A stretch of DNA of 64,000 nt from Pogonophryne albipinna (taxonomy: Eukaryota; Chordata; Actinopteri; Perciformes; Artedidraconidae): positions 28,362,116 through 28,426,115 of the forward strand of contig CM053243.1 in the NCBI GenBank assembly GCA_028583405.1, in the 5' to 3' direction. The translations under genes were made by a program, and so were the position numbers. The notes under the pieces are model-generated. The model was not told where the DNA came from and searched no databases. It was given only the letters and a program-made list of their open reading frames with translations. This document shows positions 36,061 through 49,512 of this stretch, piece after piece (the first letter of the stretch is position 1; the number at the start of each line of letters is the position of its first letter).

Positions 36061-36427
36061 ATTAAGACACCGTCCCCACAGTGAGGAAATGTGATATAAC
36101 ATGGGATGTATTAGGAGACCCTTTTAAAGAGTTGCTTGTATAACGTACACTCAGGAGCAGATCCGGAAAAGAGGATTGGACGTTCTTTTCAAAAGAAGGG
36201 AGGGATAAGTCTGTTTTCGGTTGTGGGCGTTTCCACCAACTGCTGTTGCGTTTCACTTTTTCATTGGGAAATTCGAGCACATGCCAAAAGAAGCTTACAT
36301 AACGTCAATCAACCAGCCTGTGTGCAGAGCCAATACTATGGAGCTAATTTCCTGCCATAACTCCACAAACAAACTAAACAGGTTTTACAAATGCCTCATG
36401 ATTCACTAACAAACACAATGTGGTGTG

Positions 36428-37130
36428 TAGAGATGGGGTCGTTACTAAAAAAAAGTAATATATTACATATTACTTTAAAAAAAGTAATATATTACACTAC
36501 TTCGTTACTCTCTACATAAAGCAACTCGTTACTTTACTCGTTACTTTACTCGCAGGGCCGGCCCGCCCCTCCCTGCAGGCAGATCACGCAGACTGCTAAA
36601 GTTTCAAATGTTCTCTTTAGTTCAGTTTCCATTGTCGCATAAGACAATTGATCCAGATCCTGAATGCTTTCCTATCTGACCATGGCTGTCCTCTGTCTCC
36701 TGCTATCTGTATATTTTGTGCAGTCTATCTCTGCTCACGCTGTTGCGTCGGCGTGTTCTCCTGCGTGTTGGCCATGTGTTGCACTGGAACCAGACTGGAG
36801 CACACCGCAATAACTCCTTACCAGCAGGCGGCGGTAGTTTGTATTCGTCATTCAAAACAGGCAACAACCGGAAAACAGAGAAGAAGAACAGACTACGTTA
36901 TATAAACAAACAACAAATAGCTGTGCGTTAGCTTCACCTTAGCATGTGTTCTTTGCAGGTGTTTGTTGAGGTTTGATTATGACTGATTTTAGTAAGTAAC
37001 GAAGTAACGCGTGTCGGGGCAATGTTAGTAACTGTAGTGTGATTACTGAATTATAAAAGTAACGCGTTACACTACTCCGTTACCGACAAAAGTAATATTA
37101 TTACTTTGTAACGCGTTACACCCAACTCTG
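36428..37130. mobile_element. Non-autonomous hAT element with 8-bp target duplication
   Basis: A 703 bp element flanked by perfect GTGGTGTG repeats (36420-36427 and 37131-37138). The right end reads CAGAGTTGGGTGTAACGCGT on the minus strand and the left end TAGAGATGGGGTCGTTACT. An 8-bp duplication with CAGAG-type ends indicates hAT. The subterminal regions are rich in GTAAC/GTTAC and GTAATATATTAC repeats. No transposase frame. Confidence 0.88.
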
Positions 37131-37478
37131 GTGGTGTGCAAATACAAAACACCATCTACAAACTAATGCATATAGTTTTGCAAAGAAAAAACGTATCTAT
37201 CAAACAAACACATACAATTTTTCTAATAAATCATGTTTCAGAGACAGGTTTCAGCATAGGTTTTACAAGTACACACATTTTTTTTTACAACTACAACACT
37301 CTTTTTTACAAGAAAAAAACTTATATTCCGCAGGGGCCGGCACATGCTCCACGGCAGCAGGGGCGCTACTGAGTCCATTGGGAAGGCGGGAGGTTGAGCA
37401 GAGCATGAACAGCCCTTGCCGGCCTGATAACAGCGGTGTTTCTAGCGATCCAGCGATCTGGGTCAGTGTTTGAACCAT

Positions 37479-38985
37479 GGATGTATAATAAGAACTGGAT
37501 GACAAAATGGCCCAACTTTTGAGAGAGTGAAACGTCACAGATTACCCAGCATGCCTGAGAAGTACCCGTATGTGCGCTCATAGAGCATGCGCAACTTTAA
37601 CCAGGCTCGTTCACATCAAGCACGTCAATTTACGTACACGTAACAGCACCGTGCGTTCTGGATTGTTATGATGGATTTGATATGAACGAATAGCGAGGCG
37701 GCCGCGGCAGTTAGCAGCTAGCGGCTAGCGGCTGGGTTCCTCGGGCGATATCATATGGTATAGCTAATTAATCTGGGTCAAAATGTGTTGTGCCCACATG
37801 CAAAGGTTGTAAACTCTGGCTTATCCCTGCGTGGTATTATAGTAATAGAAAACAGCAACGTTCATCTCCTTTAATGGTATATTGCAAGTGCAATAAGAAG
37901 CTACAGGGACGTTAATCTACGTCGGTAATATTAACTTTATTTAATACAAGATTTACATCATACAGTCCATGTAGTATAATATTTTACAAATGATGAATTA
38001 CAGCAAACATGTGCAATATATCCATTATTATAGCTCCGTGGCAGTAAGGCGATATGGGTCCGTTCTTATTGGGCATCCATGGGTAAAGGTAAAACTCATG
38101 TAGTACTGAACACGTCACATCACATGAACGTGCCGGGCGGCGCGGTCCCATGGGTTAGATGCGCGTTCATAATGCAGAGGGAAATAACTCAGAATAACGT
38201 TATTAGCACATTTTTATAACTTGAGGAAGGAATGTTTTTAATAAGGGCTATACAAGTGTTCATACTGGGTAGTTCATTTAGTTTAAAAAAAAATATCAAA
38301 CGATTTACAGACCACTCTTTCCCAAGCCCCCAGGAAGTGCGCCGGACTCAGATGAAAATATTCGTGCTGGCCAAACGGCGGTACTACACTTCCGTTTGGT
38401 TGCCAAGCCCGGAAACACTTTTTCCCATTGACTTACATGGGGAAAGAGTGGTCTGTAAATCGTTGGATAATTTTTTTTAAACTAAATAAACTACCCAGTA
38501 TGAACACTTGTATAGCCCTTATTAAAAACATTCGTTCCTCAAGTTGTAATAATGTGCTAATAACGTTATTCTGAGAGTTATTTCCCTCTGCATTATGAAC
38601 GCGCATCTAACCCACGGGACCGCGCCGCCCGGCACGTTCATGTTACGTGTCCCGACCAATCAGAGCACACTGTGCTCACAGGGAGGGTGGGGGCTGGAGC
38701 TATTGGAGCTACAACGAGCCGTTAAAGGCAGAGAGTGAAATTCAGTGAATACACGTAGTTTACAGAGATGCTGTTTGAGAAACCAATGTGAGTTGCGTTT
38801 ATTTTTACCCATGGATGCACAATAAGAACGGACCCATATCGTCTTACTGCCATCCCACGGAGCTGTAATAATGGATATATTGCACATGTTTGCTATAATT
38901 CATTATCATACTACATGGGCTGTATGATTAAATCTTGTACCGTAAATGTTGTATTAAATAAAGTTAATATTACTTATTATTATAA

Positions 38986-39019
<34 letters not shown>

Positions 39020-39451
39020 TGCAATCATTCTTTCATGCTAAATGAAGCTCTGTTGCTTGTATATCACTAGATCCTGTTACAGGGTAATATAAGTACATAA
39101 CGATTGATGTGCACATTAGCATAATGACTAGCTAGCCGCTAGCTGCTAACTGCCGCCTCGTTAATATCAAATCCATCATAATAATAAATCATTACCATGC
39201 TGTCATGAACGTGCGGTACTGTTACGTGTACGCAAATTGACGTGCTTGATGTGAACGAGCATTTTGGTTAAAGTTGCGCATGCGCTATGAGCGCACATAC
39301 GGGTACTTCTCAGGCATGCCGGGTAATCTGTGACGTTTCGCTCTCTCAAAAGTTGGGCCATTTTATCATCATGCGCTAATGAGCAACTCTCATAGGAATG
39401 AATGAGGCCCCGCCTCCCACGCTGTATCCAGTTCTTATTATACATCCATGC
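37479..39451. mobile_element. 2-kb imperfect palindrome (foldback element)
   Basis: The left end ATGGATGTATAATAAGAAC is matched by its inverse at the right end (about 39433-39450). Arms pair inward in steps: 37479-37735 with 39125-39451, about 37960-38100 with 38800-38960, and 38100-38317 with 38440-38660, around a central block at 38318-38440. That central block is copied in inverse orientation just outside the right end (39447-39575). There is no intact coding capacity. The stepwise arms suggest nested foldbacks. Confidence 0.75.
38986..39016. repeat. (TA)n microsatellite
   Basis: About 28 bp of alternating TA inside the right arm of the palindrome; it has no counterpart of similar length in the left arm, so it expanded after arm formation. 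Confidence 0.85.
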
Positions 39452-39749
39452 TCTTTCCCCATGTAAGTCAATGGGAAAAAGTGTTTCCGGGCCTGGCAAC
39501 CAAACGGAAGTGTAGTACCGCCTTTTGGCCACCACGAATATTTTCATCTGAGTCCGGCGCACTTCCTGGGGGCTTGGTTTGAACAAGGTGAATTTAGCGA
39601 TCACAACGAAAACAGCCAATACACACATTGAGCCCAGAACACTAATGTTATTAGGGCTGTAAATATAATAAGCCTTTGTCTAAAATGGACAACATTGTAA
39701 CTAAGGAGATTTAAACCATACAGCGATTCTGCCCTCTTCGTTTTCTTTC

Positions 39750-40320
39750 CTGCTATATTCAATGAGTGATACAAATATTTTTTACCACAAGTTCTTAATA
39801 AAACTGACACTGTTGGACTCGGTACTAGTTGACTGCTACCAGAAGTCAAATGAAGTACTTTTACTGTGTACTTTGTGAGTAATCCTCTGTCAGAGTCCCC
39901 TCCATAGTACATAATGCATGTTTTCTGCTATCTTTGATGAATGATAAAAATAAAATGTTACCATTAGTTCTTAATGAAATTGATACTGTTTGACTTTGTA
40001 TTAGTTAGCCTATACTTACAATAAATTGAAGTACTTTTACTGTGTATTTTTTCCACTGCTGAGAACAACATCAAGCCACTTCTGCTAAGTTTGATGAGGG
40101 AATTATTTTTTGTTGCCATTAGTTATTTGTGAGATTGATCCTGTTGGCCTCAGTACTACTGAAACTACCCCCACAAGTACTATGAAGTACTTATTGTGTA
40201 CTTTTCCAGTAATCCTCTGTCAATGTCCCCTCCTGAGTACAAGAATGCATGTTTTTCTTTGAATAAGCGTTAAAAAACATTTCTTCCTGAGACTGATATT
40301 ATTGGACAGAGTATTTTAAG
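39750..40320. repeat. Diverged tandem repeat, about 157-175 bp period, 3.3 copies
   Basis: Units start near 39750 (CTGCTATATTC), 39925 (CTGCTATCTTTGATGA), 40082 (CTGCTAAGTTTGATGA) and about 40254 (TTCTTTGAATAAGCG). Each unit contains GAAGTACTT(TTACTG)TGTA. Two of the three contain TAATCCTCTGTCA followed by a TCCCCTCC stretch and AATGCATGTTT. Divergence between units is high, so it is old. It is not related to the satellite at 57-62 kb. Confidence 0.7.
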
Positions 40321-41559
40321 AGGATGGTAGACATGATATCAGCAATACTTCCAGTCAGTACTCCGGCAGCAGCATTTTACACCTTGGAAAGTCTTTAGAG
40401 TCTGGCCTGGATAGCTGGTCACAAATATCCTTCAGCAAAGTGACACACTGTCACATGGTTGCCCTCTTATGAAGCTGCTGTCTTTTACGATATAACTATT
40501 CCTCTGCCGCTAGTTCGTTCCTCGCAGATTCTTCAGTCTCATCAGCCTCATCCTTCCATCAGTCCCAGTCAACGCCTCCAGCACACTTCCAGTGTCTGAC
40601 TCCATATGATATTGTCCTGATGCTGTAAGGGTGATGCCCCATGATCACAAAATGACCCCTCTAGAGTCTGAGTGCCAAGGACCTCATATTATGTCTGTCA
40701 TTAATGTTACATCATCCACTATAACAATTTTCTTTCCTTTTTTCTCTTCTCTTAACTGAATAGTCCTGTCTTTAAGTATAACCCAATGTAAAGTCCTGCA
40801 CCATTTTAAGGCTTCATAACAGGCATTTTTACATGTGTTTGGAGAAATAACACAATCAAAGGCCCAGAATTGTACTTTATAAACTATCAAATCAAATCAA
40901 GTTTTATTTATATAGCACATTTATAAACGATTTTTGGTCGAGCCAAAGTGCTGTACATATAATAAAAATAGCCTACAGTAGCGACACTTTACAGCAAATA
41001 CAACAGCACAGATTGTTCAGAATATCAGTATGAGAAAAACGACACCCTCTATCCTTAGACCCTCACATCGTACAAGGAAAAACTTCCAGAGAAAACCCAC
41101 AGTTTAAGGGGAAAAAATGGGAGAAACCTCAGGGAGAGCAACAGAGGAGGGATCCCTCTCCCAGGACAGACAGACGTGCAATAGATGCCGTGTGTAAATC
41201 GAAGAGATAATACATTTTACAGCATATAGACCGAATGTTAGGAAATGCATGTGTCTGTAATAAGAAGATGAATCCATGAGGATGTCAGCTACAATCCTGT
41301 GGAAGCCATCAGGGAAGCAGCATGGCGAGACCCAAGGCAGGACCGCAGAGACAGGTTCAGCCACGACCCGAAACGTCCATGACTTAATCCAGAACTCAGG
41401 ATAGAGGATCCAAGACACAGGACTACAGCAAGAGGATCAGCCTCGACTCCGGATCCCGGCGTAGATATAGATACAAAACAAGAAAAAAGATTTGGCTGGG
41501 TTAATCGGAACAAGAGAATACACAGACACAGACAGAGAGGGAAAAGGTCATTGGATAAA

Positions 41560-42420
41560 AGTTATTCTTGATAACCCTCCAGAAAGATCTCATGAACTTC
41601 CCCACTCAATCTATCAAGACCCGAGCAGTTCTATTAGAAGTCCAAGGTAAAGGCACAGGCCGGCGCATACCGCTCATGGAATCCCTCACCATATGAACTC
41701 TGACCCCTCAAGTGTACAAGTGAAGAGACACCATGTATCAGCTCCTTTTTAGAATAGTATTTCTTCTCTTCTCTGAGAAACAAGGGTATGAAAAGAACAG
41801 CCAGAAATAGAGGAAGAGAGGCACAACGTGACTACGTAAATGCACTCTCCTAAATATTAAACGAGTAAGCGGTGAAGAAACACAAAACCAGAAATTGAAA
41901 TGAAAAGGGACCATCATGCTTCCCCTTAGAATAGGGTGGAAATTATGAAAAGGGGACAGGGGATACTAGTGAAGAGGGACAACAGTGAAAAGGCCCAACG
42001 TATCCAACGTAATAGCACTCTCCAAAGAGACAGAAAGTCAAAGTATACGCCGAGAGGCACAACGTGACTACGTAAATGCACTCTCCCCTTTAAATTAGTT
42101 CAAGGGAACAGGGGTGAAAAACTAAACTAATCAAAAGAAGGAAGTAGAGAGGCCTAAATACCCTCTTCTAGATTAAGTTAAAGGAAAGAACTGGGGAACA
42201 AAAAAGTACAGGAGGAAAGGCCCAACGAGTCAACGTCAACACACTCTCCTAGAATAGTTCAAGGTAAACGGGGTAGGAAGAATATAGTAAGAAACAGAGC
42301 TGAAAAGGCGTCCAAGAACGCTTTCCCTCTAGTCCAGGGTGAAAATGTAGGATAAGAACCAGAGATAGAGAGCACAACAACCTATCTCTTCGTCAGATTG
42401 CACTCCCCCGCCTGGATAAG
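41560..42420. repeat. Degenerate 65-100 bp minisatellite in LINE 3' UTR
   Basis: A unit containing (G)AGGCACAACGTGACTACG, then a short spacer and CACTCTCCTA, recurs with heavy divergence near 41818, 41990, 42055, 42218 and weakly near 41918, 42150, 42305 and 42372. Two units (41818 and 42055) share a 30-bp identical stretch. Confidence 0.6.
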
Positions 42421-42848
42421 CGACTCTGTACCCCATCCCCCTCTACCGGACCTTACATCCGCAGAGGGAGAGGGGAGGGACCAAGCCCAAAAAGGGGTTT
42501 AGGGTTTTTACAAAAACCCACAGAGATCCACAAATGGATGAAGAAGTAATTACAAACGGTTTATAAAACCAAGAGGTTATTCCTCATCTTCTAAAATGTA
42601 CTAATGTAATTCCGGGTTTTGCCAACTCAGCTCCAAGCAACCAGACGTAGCCACCAGTCAGTCCAGTCAGAACCTTCTCTAAGGTTTCCCCGCCCCCAAC
42701 CTACTAATCATAAAAAACTGAAACCCCCTAACACCAATAATATTAATAACCCTTAATAGTATTAAAAATAGTATCAATTCTGTGGATAACTAAATAAATA
42801 AATAATTAAACAAAAGCCAGAGAGAAAAAGTGAGTTTTAAGTGTTGAT

Positions 42849-43988
42849 TTAAAAAAAAAACAGGGTCTGGGCCGACCTCACATGGAGGGGCAAAGTATTC
42901 CAGAGCCTAGGGCCAGCCGCTGCAAAAGCTCGATGCCCTCGGGTTTTAAGCCTGGTCTTAGGCACTATCAACAGCAGCTGATCAGCCGACCTTAAGGCTC
43001 TGCCTGGGGTGTAGCGATGGACGAATTCGGCTTTATAGGCAGGTGCCAGCCCATTTAGGGCTTTGAAAACAAATAAAAGGAGTTTAAAATATATTCTGAA
43101 CCGAACTGGAAGCCAGTGCAATGAAGCCAGAATTGGGGTGATATGGTCACGATTTTTATGGCCAGTAAGAAGACGTGCAGCTGCATTCTGAACTAGCTGG
43201 AGGCATCTAATTGAGGCCTGGTCCATACCCACATACAGAGCATTGCAGTAATCCAGTCTCGAGGTAAGAAAGGCGTTAATAACCCTTTCTAGGTCTTTAA
43301 AAGATAAAAACGACTTGGTCTTAGCCAATAGTCGTATTTTGAAAAAGCAGGTCTTGACTACAGTGCTAACCTGCTTATCAAATTTAAAGGCGCTGTTGAA
43401 GGTCACTCCAAGGTTCATGACAGAGGGGAGGATATTTTTATTGAGGGAGCCCAGAATATCAACCGGGGGGACTGATGGTTGGGGTTCAAAAAAGATGACC
43501 TCGGTCTTGCTCTCATTGAGGGTAAGGAAGTTTTGGCTCAGCCAGGATTTAATCTCTATTAAGCAGTCCTTCAACTGCTGTAGTGAGTTGGCATTTTGAT
43601 TGAGAGGCAGGTAAATCTGTACATCATCAGCGTAACAATGGAAGGGGATATTATGTTTTGTGAGAATTGAACCTAGGGGCAGTATATACAATAGGAAAAG
43701 GATGGGGCCCAGAATCGAGCCTTGGGGAACCCCACAGGTAAGAGGGGCTTTGGCAGAGGAGAAGACACCTAGCTGCACTGAGAAGCTACGGTCCGTCAGG
43801 TAAGACCTAAACCATGCAAGAGCAGAGCCTGTAATACCTGCGGACTGTTCAAGCCGTGACAACAGGATACTATGATCCACAGTGTCAAAGGCAGCAGTTA
43901 AGTCTAACAGCACCAAGACAGCTGGGCTGCCTGAATCGGCGGCTAAGAGCAGATCATTAATAAAGTTGCCACGTGTTTTCAAATTCAA
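42849..43988 (-). pseudogene. L2-clade reverse transcriptase, nearly intact
   Basis: An uninterrupted 379-codon minus-strand frame. Motifs in order: VLVLLDLTAAFDTVDHS (motif A), GVPQGSILGPILFLLYILPL (motif B), CYADDVQIYLPL (catalytic YADD), LNESKTEVIFF, LDYCNALYVG, LQLVQNAAARLLTGHKNRDH and ITPILASLHWLPVRFRI. It ends in a frameshift at a poly-T run: the expected C-terminal STLKTHFFSLAF continues in another frame at about 42800-42835. The 5' endonuclease region is missing, so it cannot retrotranspose on its own. Confidence 0.93.
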
Positions 43989-44245
43989 GTTAAGGCACTA
44001 TCTGTGCAGAACATTACAAATATTTTTCATTTGCAGTATTTTAAAAGTGTTCAGAAAGACTGCATCAAGAGAAAGAGACGAGTGAGCGATACAGGGAGAG
44101 AAACACAGAAGAAGAGACGAGAGCGCGGCAGATAGAAGCGGAGAGGAAAGTAAGTGAAGAGAATAATTAGCGATACAAGGAGAGAAGCGGAGAGGAGAGT
44201 GAACAGGCGTGTTAGCGGCAGACAGGGAGAGACAAATAATTACAC

Positions 44246-44517
44246 ATGGCGCTCTCCAAAAAGAGGAAAGTGGACAGTGAGAACAGAGCTTTTAACCCTG
44301 AGTGGACAGACTCATTCATGTTCATCCTGCCCACTGGGAGCACAGAACCAGTGTGTCTAATTTGTTCAGAGACCGTGGCTCTCATTAAAAGTGCCAAAAC
44401 GCCACTATGAGACAAAACACAAAGTGTTTGACCAAACATTCCCTCTCAAGTCAGAACTGAGGTCACAAAAAATAAGCAGTCTCAGAGCCCAATATGATCA
44501 GTCCACCAGGATCAAAA
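44246..44517 (+). pseudogene. Broken hAT (Charlie-like) transposase N-terminus
   Basis: It starts MALSKKRKVDSENRAFNPEW and continues TDSFMFILPTGSTEPVCLIC, typical of the N-terminal BED-type zinc finger of Charlie-like hAT transposases and their domesticated relatives. A frameshift near 44395 leads to a stop at 44408. In the next frame the homology resumes as KRHYETKHKVFDQTFPLKSE followed by LRAQYDQSTR, completing the C-x2-C ... H-x4-H finger. The catalytic and dimerisation domains are absent. The left border of the palindrome at 44535 follows directly. Confidence 0.85.
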
Positions 44518-44635
44518 TTAAAATTAAATATCATTCCAGGGCAGGACAATTAAAAAAGACTTAGGAGAAGAGACTGTGGTACTTTAGAGAATCCGAATGC
44601 ACTTTCACTATCCGATGTGTTTATGATGCGCCAGC

Positions 44636-45945
<1,310 letters not shown>

Positions 45946-47029
45946 CAGCGGACGTCATAAATGTGCGTCTGCTGCTGTGGGGAAACTACAGTTTTCTATA
46001 CAGCGGACTACAACATGGATGTATAATAAGAACGACGGACTACTGTAAACTCATCTAGAGACTCTGCACCGTGCTCTGATGCTGTTGTTTTATGCTTTAT
46101 GAACGTGGACAACAGAGAAACATATTCTTCATGACCAAAGTTGGAATTGAAATAAAAAAGGAAAGTGAAACATCATGCTCGTCGTCACCCTCTCCCTCCG
46201 GTCCACATTAATACAAATGATCCCAATACGTATGATTGTATGAACTATGAAAAGATCTTAAAATAAATACAAATGTATTTATTATAAACGTTAGTTCTTA
46301 ACATCTATCACTGTGGATATCACCATTCAAACATCTTTTAAAAGTTGAACAAACTCCACACAGCTCAGTAAATTCTGTGAAATGTTGACTTTATTTGATA
46401 ATTTCAGTAAAAACTAACGTTCATATTTCTCTTTTTGATTATAATACTGATGAACGTTCAAAACAAAGCACTTTGGCAACTTACCACATACGTTTTAAAA
46501 TGCTTAATAAGCACCGTAACTTTCATGATATCATTTCTCGGTCATAATCGGTTGTTTCCGTGAACGGCCGACTGTTGTGTGAAGGCAAATGCTGCGGCTG
46601 CAAGGCATTGTATGGGGCAGCATTTTCTCCTCTCCTTTCGGTGAGGGAGGTCCAGTGGTTCCTAAGCTAAAGGAGGTTATAAAGGAAGTTTGAAACCTCC
46701 TTTCCTATCATCTAGAGAATTCGAACGGCACTTATCATGGCTGCCACTGAGGGACTTCCGGGACATTTCACTCGGTTAGGCAGGTTCATACAATAACCCA
46801 CCTTCGAGTGATGCTCTAGTTTCTTCATGTTTTGTTATTTTCCCCTCTTGCTTGCGCCGGACTGAAACTGTCTAAGTACAGTAAAGTTCAAATACAGATT
46901 ATTTCAGTTCATCGAAATGCTGCACCTTAATGTTTATTTTATTATATTTTGTATTTATTTGAGTGAATACATTATTCACAGTTTAATAATAATTTAAAAA
47001 AATATATATATATGTTGTGTTTTGTGATA

Positions 47030-47128
47030 ATTTTTTCTGCTGTACCGAAAAACGTACCGAACCGAACCGTGACCTAAAAACCGAGGTATACGTACCGAAC
47101 CGAAATGTTTGTGAACCGTTACACCCCT
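47030..47128. mobile_element. hAT-type terminus (single end)
   Basis: It contains ACCGAACCGAACCGTGACC and ends GTGAACCGTTACACCCCTA. On the minus strand this is the widespread AGGGGTGTAACGGTTCAC end of Charlie-like hAT elements. The partner end is not visible on the other side of the loop. Confidence 0.6.
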
Positions 47129-47604
47129 ATGATATACACAGTGATAGATGTTAAGGACTAACGTTTATAATAAATACATCTGGATTGATTTTAAGATATT
47201 TTCATAGTTCATACAATCGTACGTATTGGGATCATTTGTATTAATGTAGACCGGAGGGAGAGGGTGACGAGCATAAGTTTCACTTTCCTTTTTTATTTCA
47301 ATTCCAACTTTGGTCATGAAGAATATGTTTCTCTGTTGTCCACATTCATAAAGCATAAAACAACAGCATCAGAGCACGGTGCAGAGTCTCTAGATGAGTT
47401 TACAGTAGTCCGTCATTCTTATTATACATCGATGTTGTAGTCCGCTGTATAGAAAACTCTAGTTTCCATAGTTTCCCAACAGCAGCAGACGCACATTTAT
47501 GACATCCGCTGGCACATCATAAACACGTCGGATAGTGAAAGTGCAGTCAGATTCTCTAAAGTACCGCAGTCTCTTCTCCTAAATCCTTTTGAATTCTCCT
47601 ATCC

Positions 47605-49031
47605 ACTATCCCTTAACCCTGTGACGTTTCACTCAGAGGTCAAGGAATAGACGATAGGGTTAAACGTTAGGAGCAGAATTTTGGATTATCCGACCGCAAC
47701 CCAGGAGCTGAAGGTGCATTTACGAGGGATGGATATGTATACTGGAAGCACCTGCGTAACTCGTTGGAGAGACATAAAAAAAGGCGAGGACCACTGCAAG
47801 TCTATGAGCAGGTTTGAATGCTACAACCTATTGTTGCTGTTACCTAGTGCAATACAAGAGTAAATAACGATTGTAAATAACCCAATTTGTGTTCTGTGAA
47901 ACTGAAAAGGATATTACATTGTTTTTGTTACTTTCTTTGCAGTTGTAAATATGTGTTAAATGTAATTTAGGTTAACAATTACCAATTACAGGGACATTCT
48001 CCCTGAAGTAACTAAGGGCTAAGTGCCTTACTCAAGGGCACAATATAGTGGTGGTGTTCCAGGCGGGATTTGTAGCTTTGCTGGCTGTTTACAGTTCACT
48101 TTTGGTAGTATGCTAAAGTGATTCTAATACGAATGGAGCCTAAATGTAGTTGTTATTTTTGTGTCTTTATAGCTCTTACATTGATATTGGAGATTTCAAT
48201 AAATTCATATCATCAGTCAAGTTTTCGACCATTATTCGGAGGGAAATGCTACAATGATGCTTGGCAATGGGTATTATTATAAATTATTATTAGGCCAGGC
48301 CTACCATAAAGTAATTTTTTCCCCTGGAAAAAGCTGGCCCACCCTATTTTATACAGGCCCGCCCTAAAGTGCATTTCTGCCTACGCTACTGAGCTATAGG
48401 CACTGAATATATTATAATACTTTGGGTTATAATTCGTTTTTTATATGGGATTTACAGACTGTGTGCGGTTTCGCCATTATCAGAAATCTAGGCTTCATCA
48501 ATGGGGTTGCGCAATGGGATGCAATTAAGCAGATAAGGGGTTTTAGTTTTAAAACCATAAGGACATGTGTTTCTGTCAAGTTTCAAAACAAGATAAATAT
48601 AACAATAATAATAATCAAAATCATAATCATAATAATAAAGATTTGTTTGTAGCACTTTTCATTCAGGATGCAGCTCAAAGTGATTTTACAGTTTGGCCCA
48701 CAACAAATGAAACAGAATAAAAGATAGCCTACACAATTAAAACATTAAATACAATTACAAAAATCTATCGAAAACCGAAGGGCTTTAATGGTTATAAAAG
48801 TTTAGTTGAAAAACAATGACGACAGAGAATCAGTGTTAGGAGGGTGCCAGACTCTTATCAGTGATTAGCCTTTAAGTAATAAGGCCTCCTCGTGCTGATC
48901 AACAGTACCCTGCTGCTTAGAGTGGGTCTGAAAACGTGCGGGCTACTAAAGCGGAATAATATTTATTTATGTATTTATGTTTCTAATTTCTTATGTTTTA
49001 TCTATACCGCAATAACTTCGCTGTGCTACTA
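47605..49031. other. Repeat-derived DNA without a gene
   Basis: No exon or domain seen. Fragments resembling SINE/LINE bodies occur at about 47990-48060 (GTGCCTTACTCAAGGGCACA). An (AAT)-rich simple repeat lies near 48600-48645, next to text resembling an L2-type 3' end (TTTGTAGCACTTTTCATTCA). Nothing more can be supported. Confidence 0.5.
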
Positions 49032-49344
49032 CACTGAACAAAAATATAAACGTAACACTTTTATTTTTGCTCCCATTTTTCATGAGATGAACTCAAAGAT
49101 CTAAAACATTTTCTATAGACACAAAATAACCATTTCTCTCAAATATTGTTCACAAATCAGAAAAAATCTATGATAGTGAGCACTTCTCCTTTGCCGAGAT
49201 AATCCATCCCACCTCACAGGTGTAGACAGCATGATTATTGCACAGGTGTGCCTTAGAATGGCCACAATAAAAGGCCACTCTGAAACGTGCATTTTTGCTT
49301 TATTGGGGGGGTCTGGGGGGGTCCTAAAACCAGTCAGTATCTGG

Positions 49345-49512
49345 TGTGAGGGGTAGGGGTAGGGTTAGGGTTAGGGGTAGGGTTAGGGTAATGTTGTGAA
49401 TCGAGTGGCCTGTGTTCGTCGTCCATAACATACGCCTGCCCATACCATAACCCCACCACCACCATGGGCCACTCGATTCACAACATTACCCTAACCCTAA
49501 CCCTACCCCTAC
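49345..49512. repeat. Telomere-like GGGTTA/TAACCC inverted repeat
   Basis: (GGGGTA/GGGTTA)n and GTGAATCGAGTGGCC at 49345-49410 are mirrored at 49461-49512 as GGCCACTCGATTCAC and (CCCTAA/CCCCTA)n. It forms the inner part of the foldback arms, not a telomere. Confidence 0.85.
49410..49487 (-). pseudogene. Tc1-like transposase fragment (26 codons)
   Basis: The minus strand reads NVVNRVAHGGGGVMVWAGVC. The HGGGGVMVWAG block is diagnostic of Tc1/mariner transposases near the second catalytic Asp. It forms the loop of the foldback and identifies the parent of the outer element. It is non-functional. Confidence 0.85.

Larger units (their letters stand above)
40888..43990 (-). mobile_element. L2-type LINE, 5'-truncated, with long repetitive 3' UTR
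   Basis: The 3' end (40888-40960) reads on the minus strand ...AGCACTTTGGCTCGACC, then TATATAAATAAAAC and TTGATTTGATT. The reverse transcriptase lies at 42849-43988. About 1.9 kb separates the two and carries degenerate ~75-bp repeats (41560-42420). The 5' part (endonuclease) is absent; the upstream flank at 44.0 kb is unrelated sequence. Confidence 0.85.

Noticed and set aside
44246..44410. A domesticated hAT (BED finger) host gene
   Set aside because: It is frameshifted inside the zinc finger and lacks the rest of the transposase; it looks like a dead fragment.
49345..49512. Interstitial telomere or chromosome-fusion scar
   Set aside because: The TTAGGG-like repeats are symmetric around a Tc1 transposase fragment and belong to the foldback arms.
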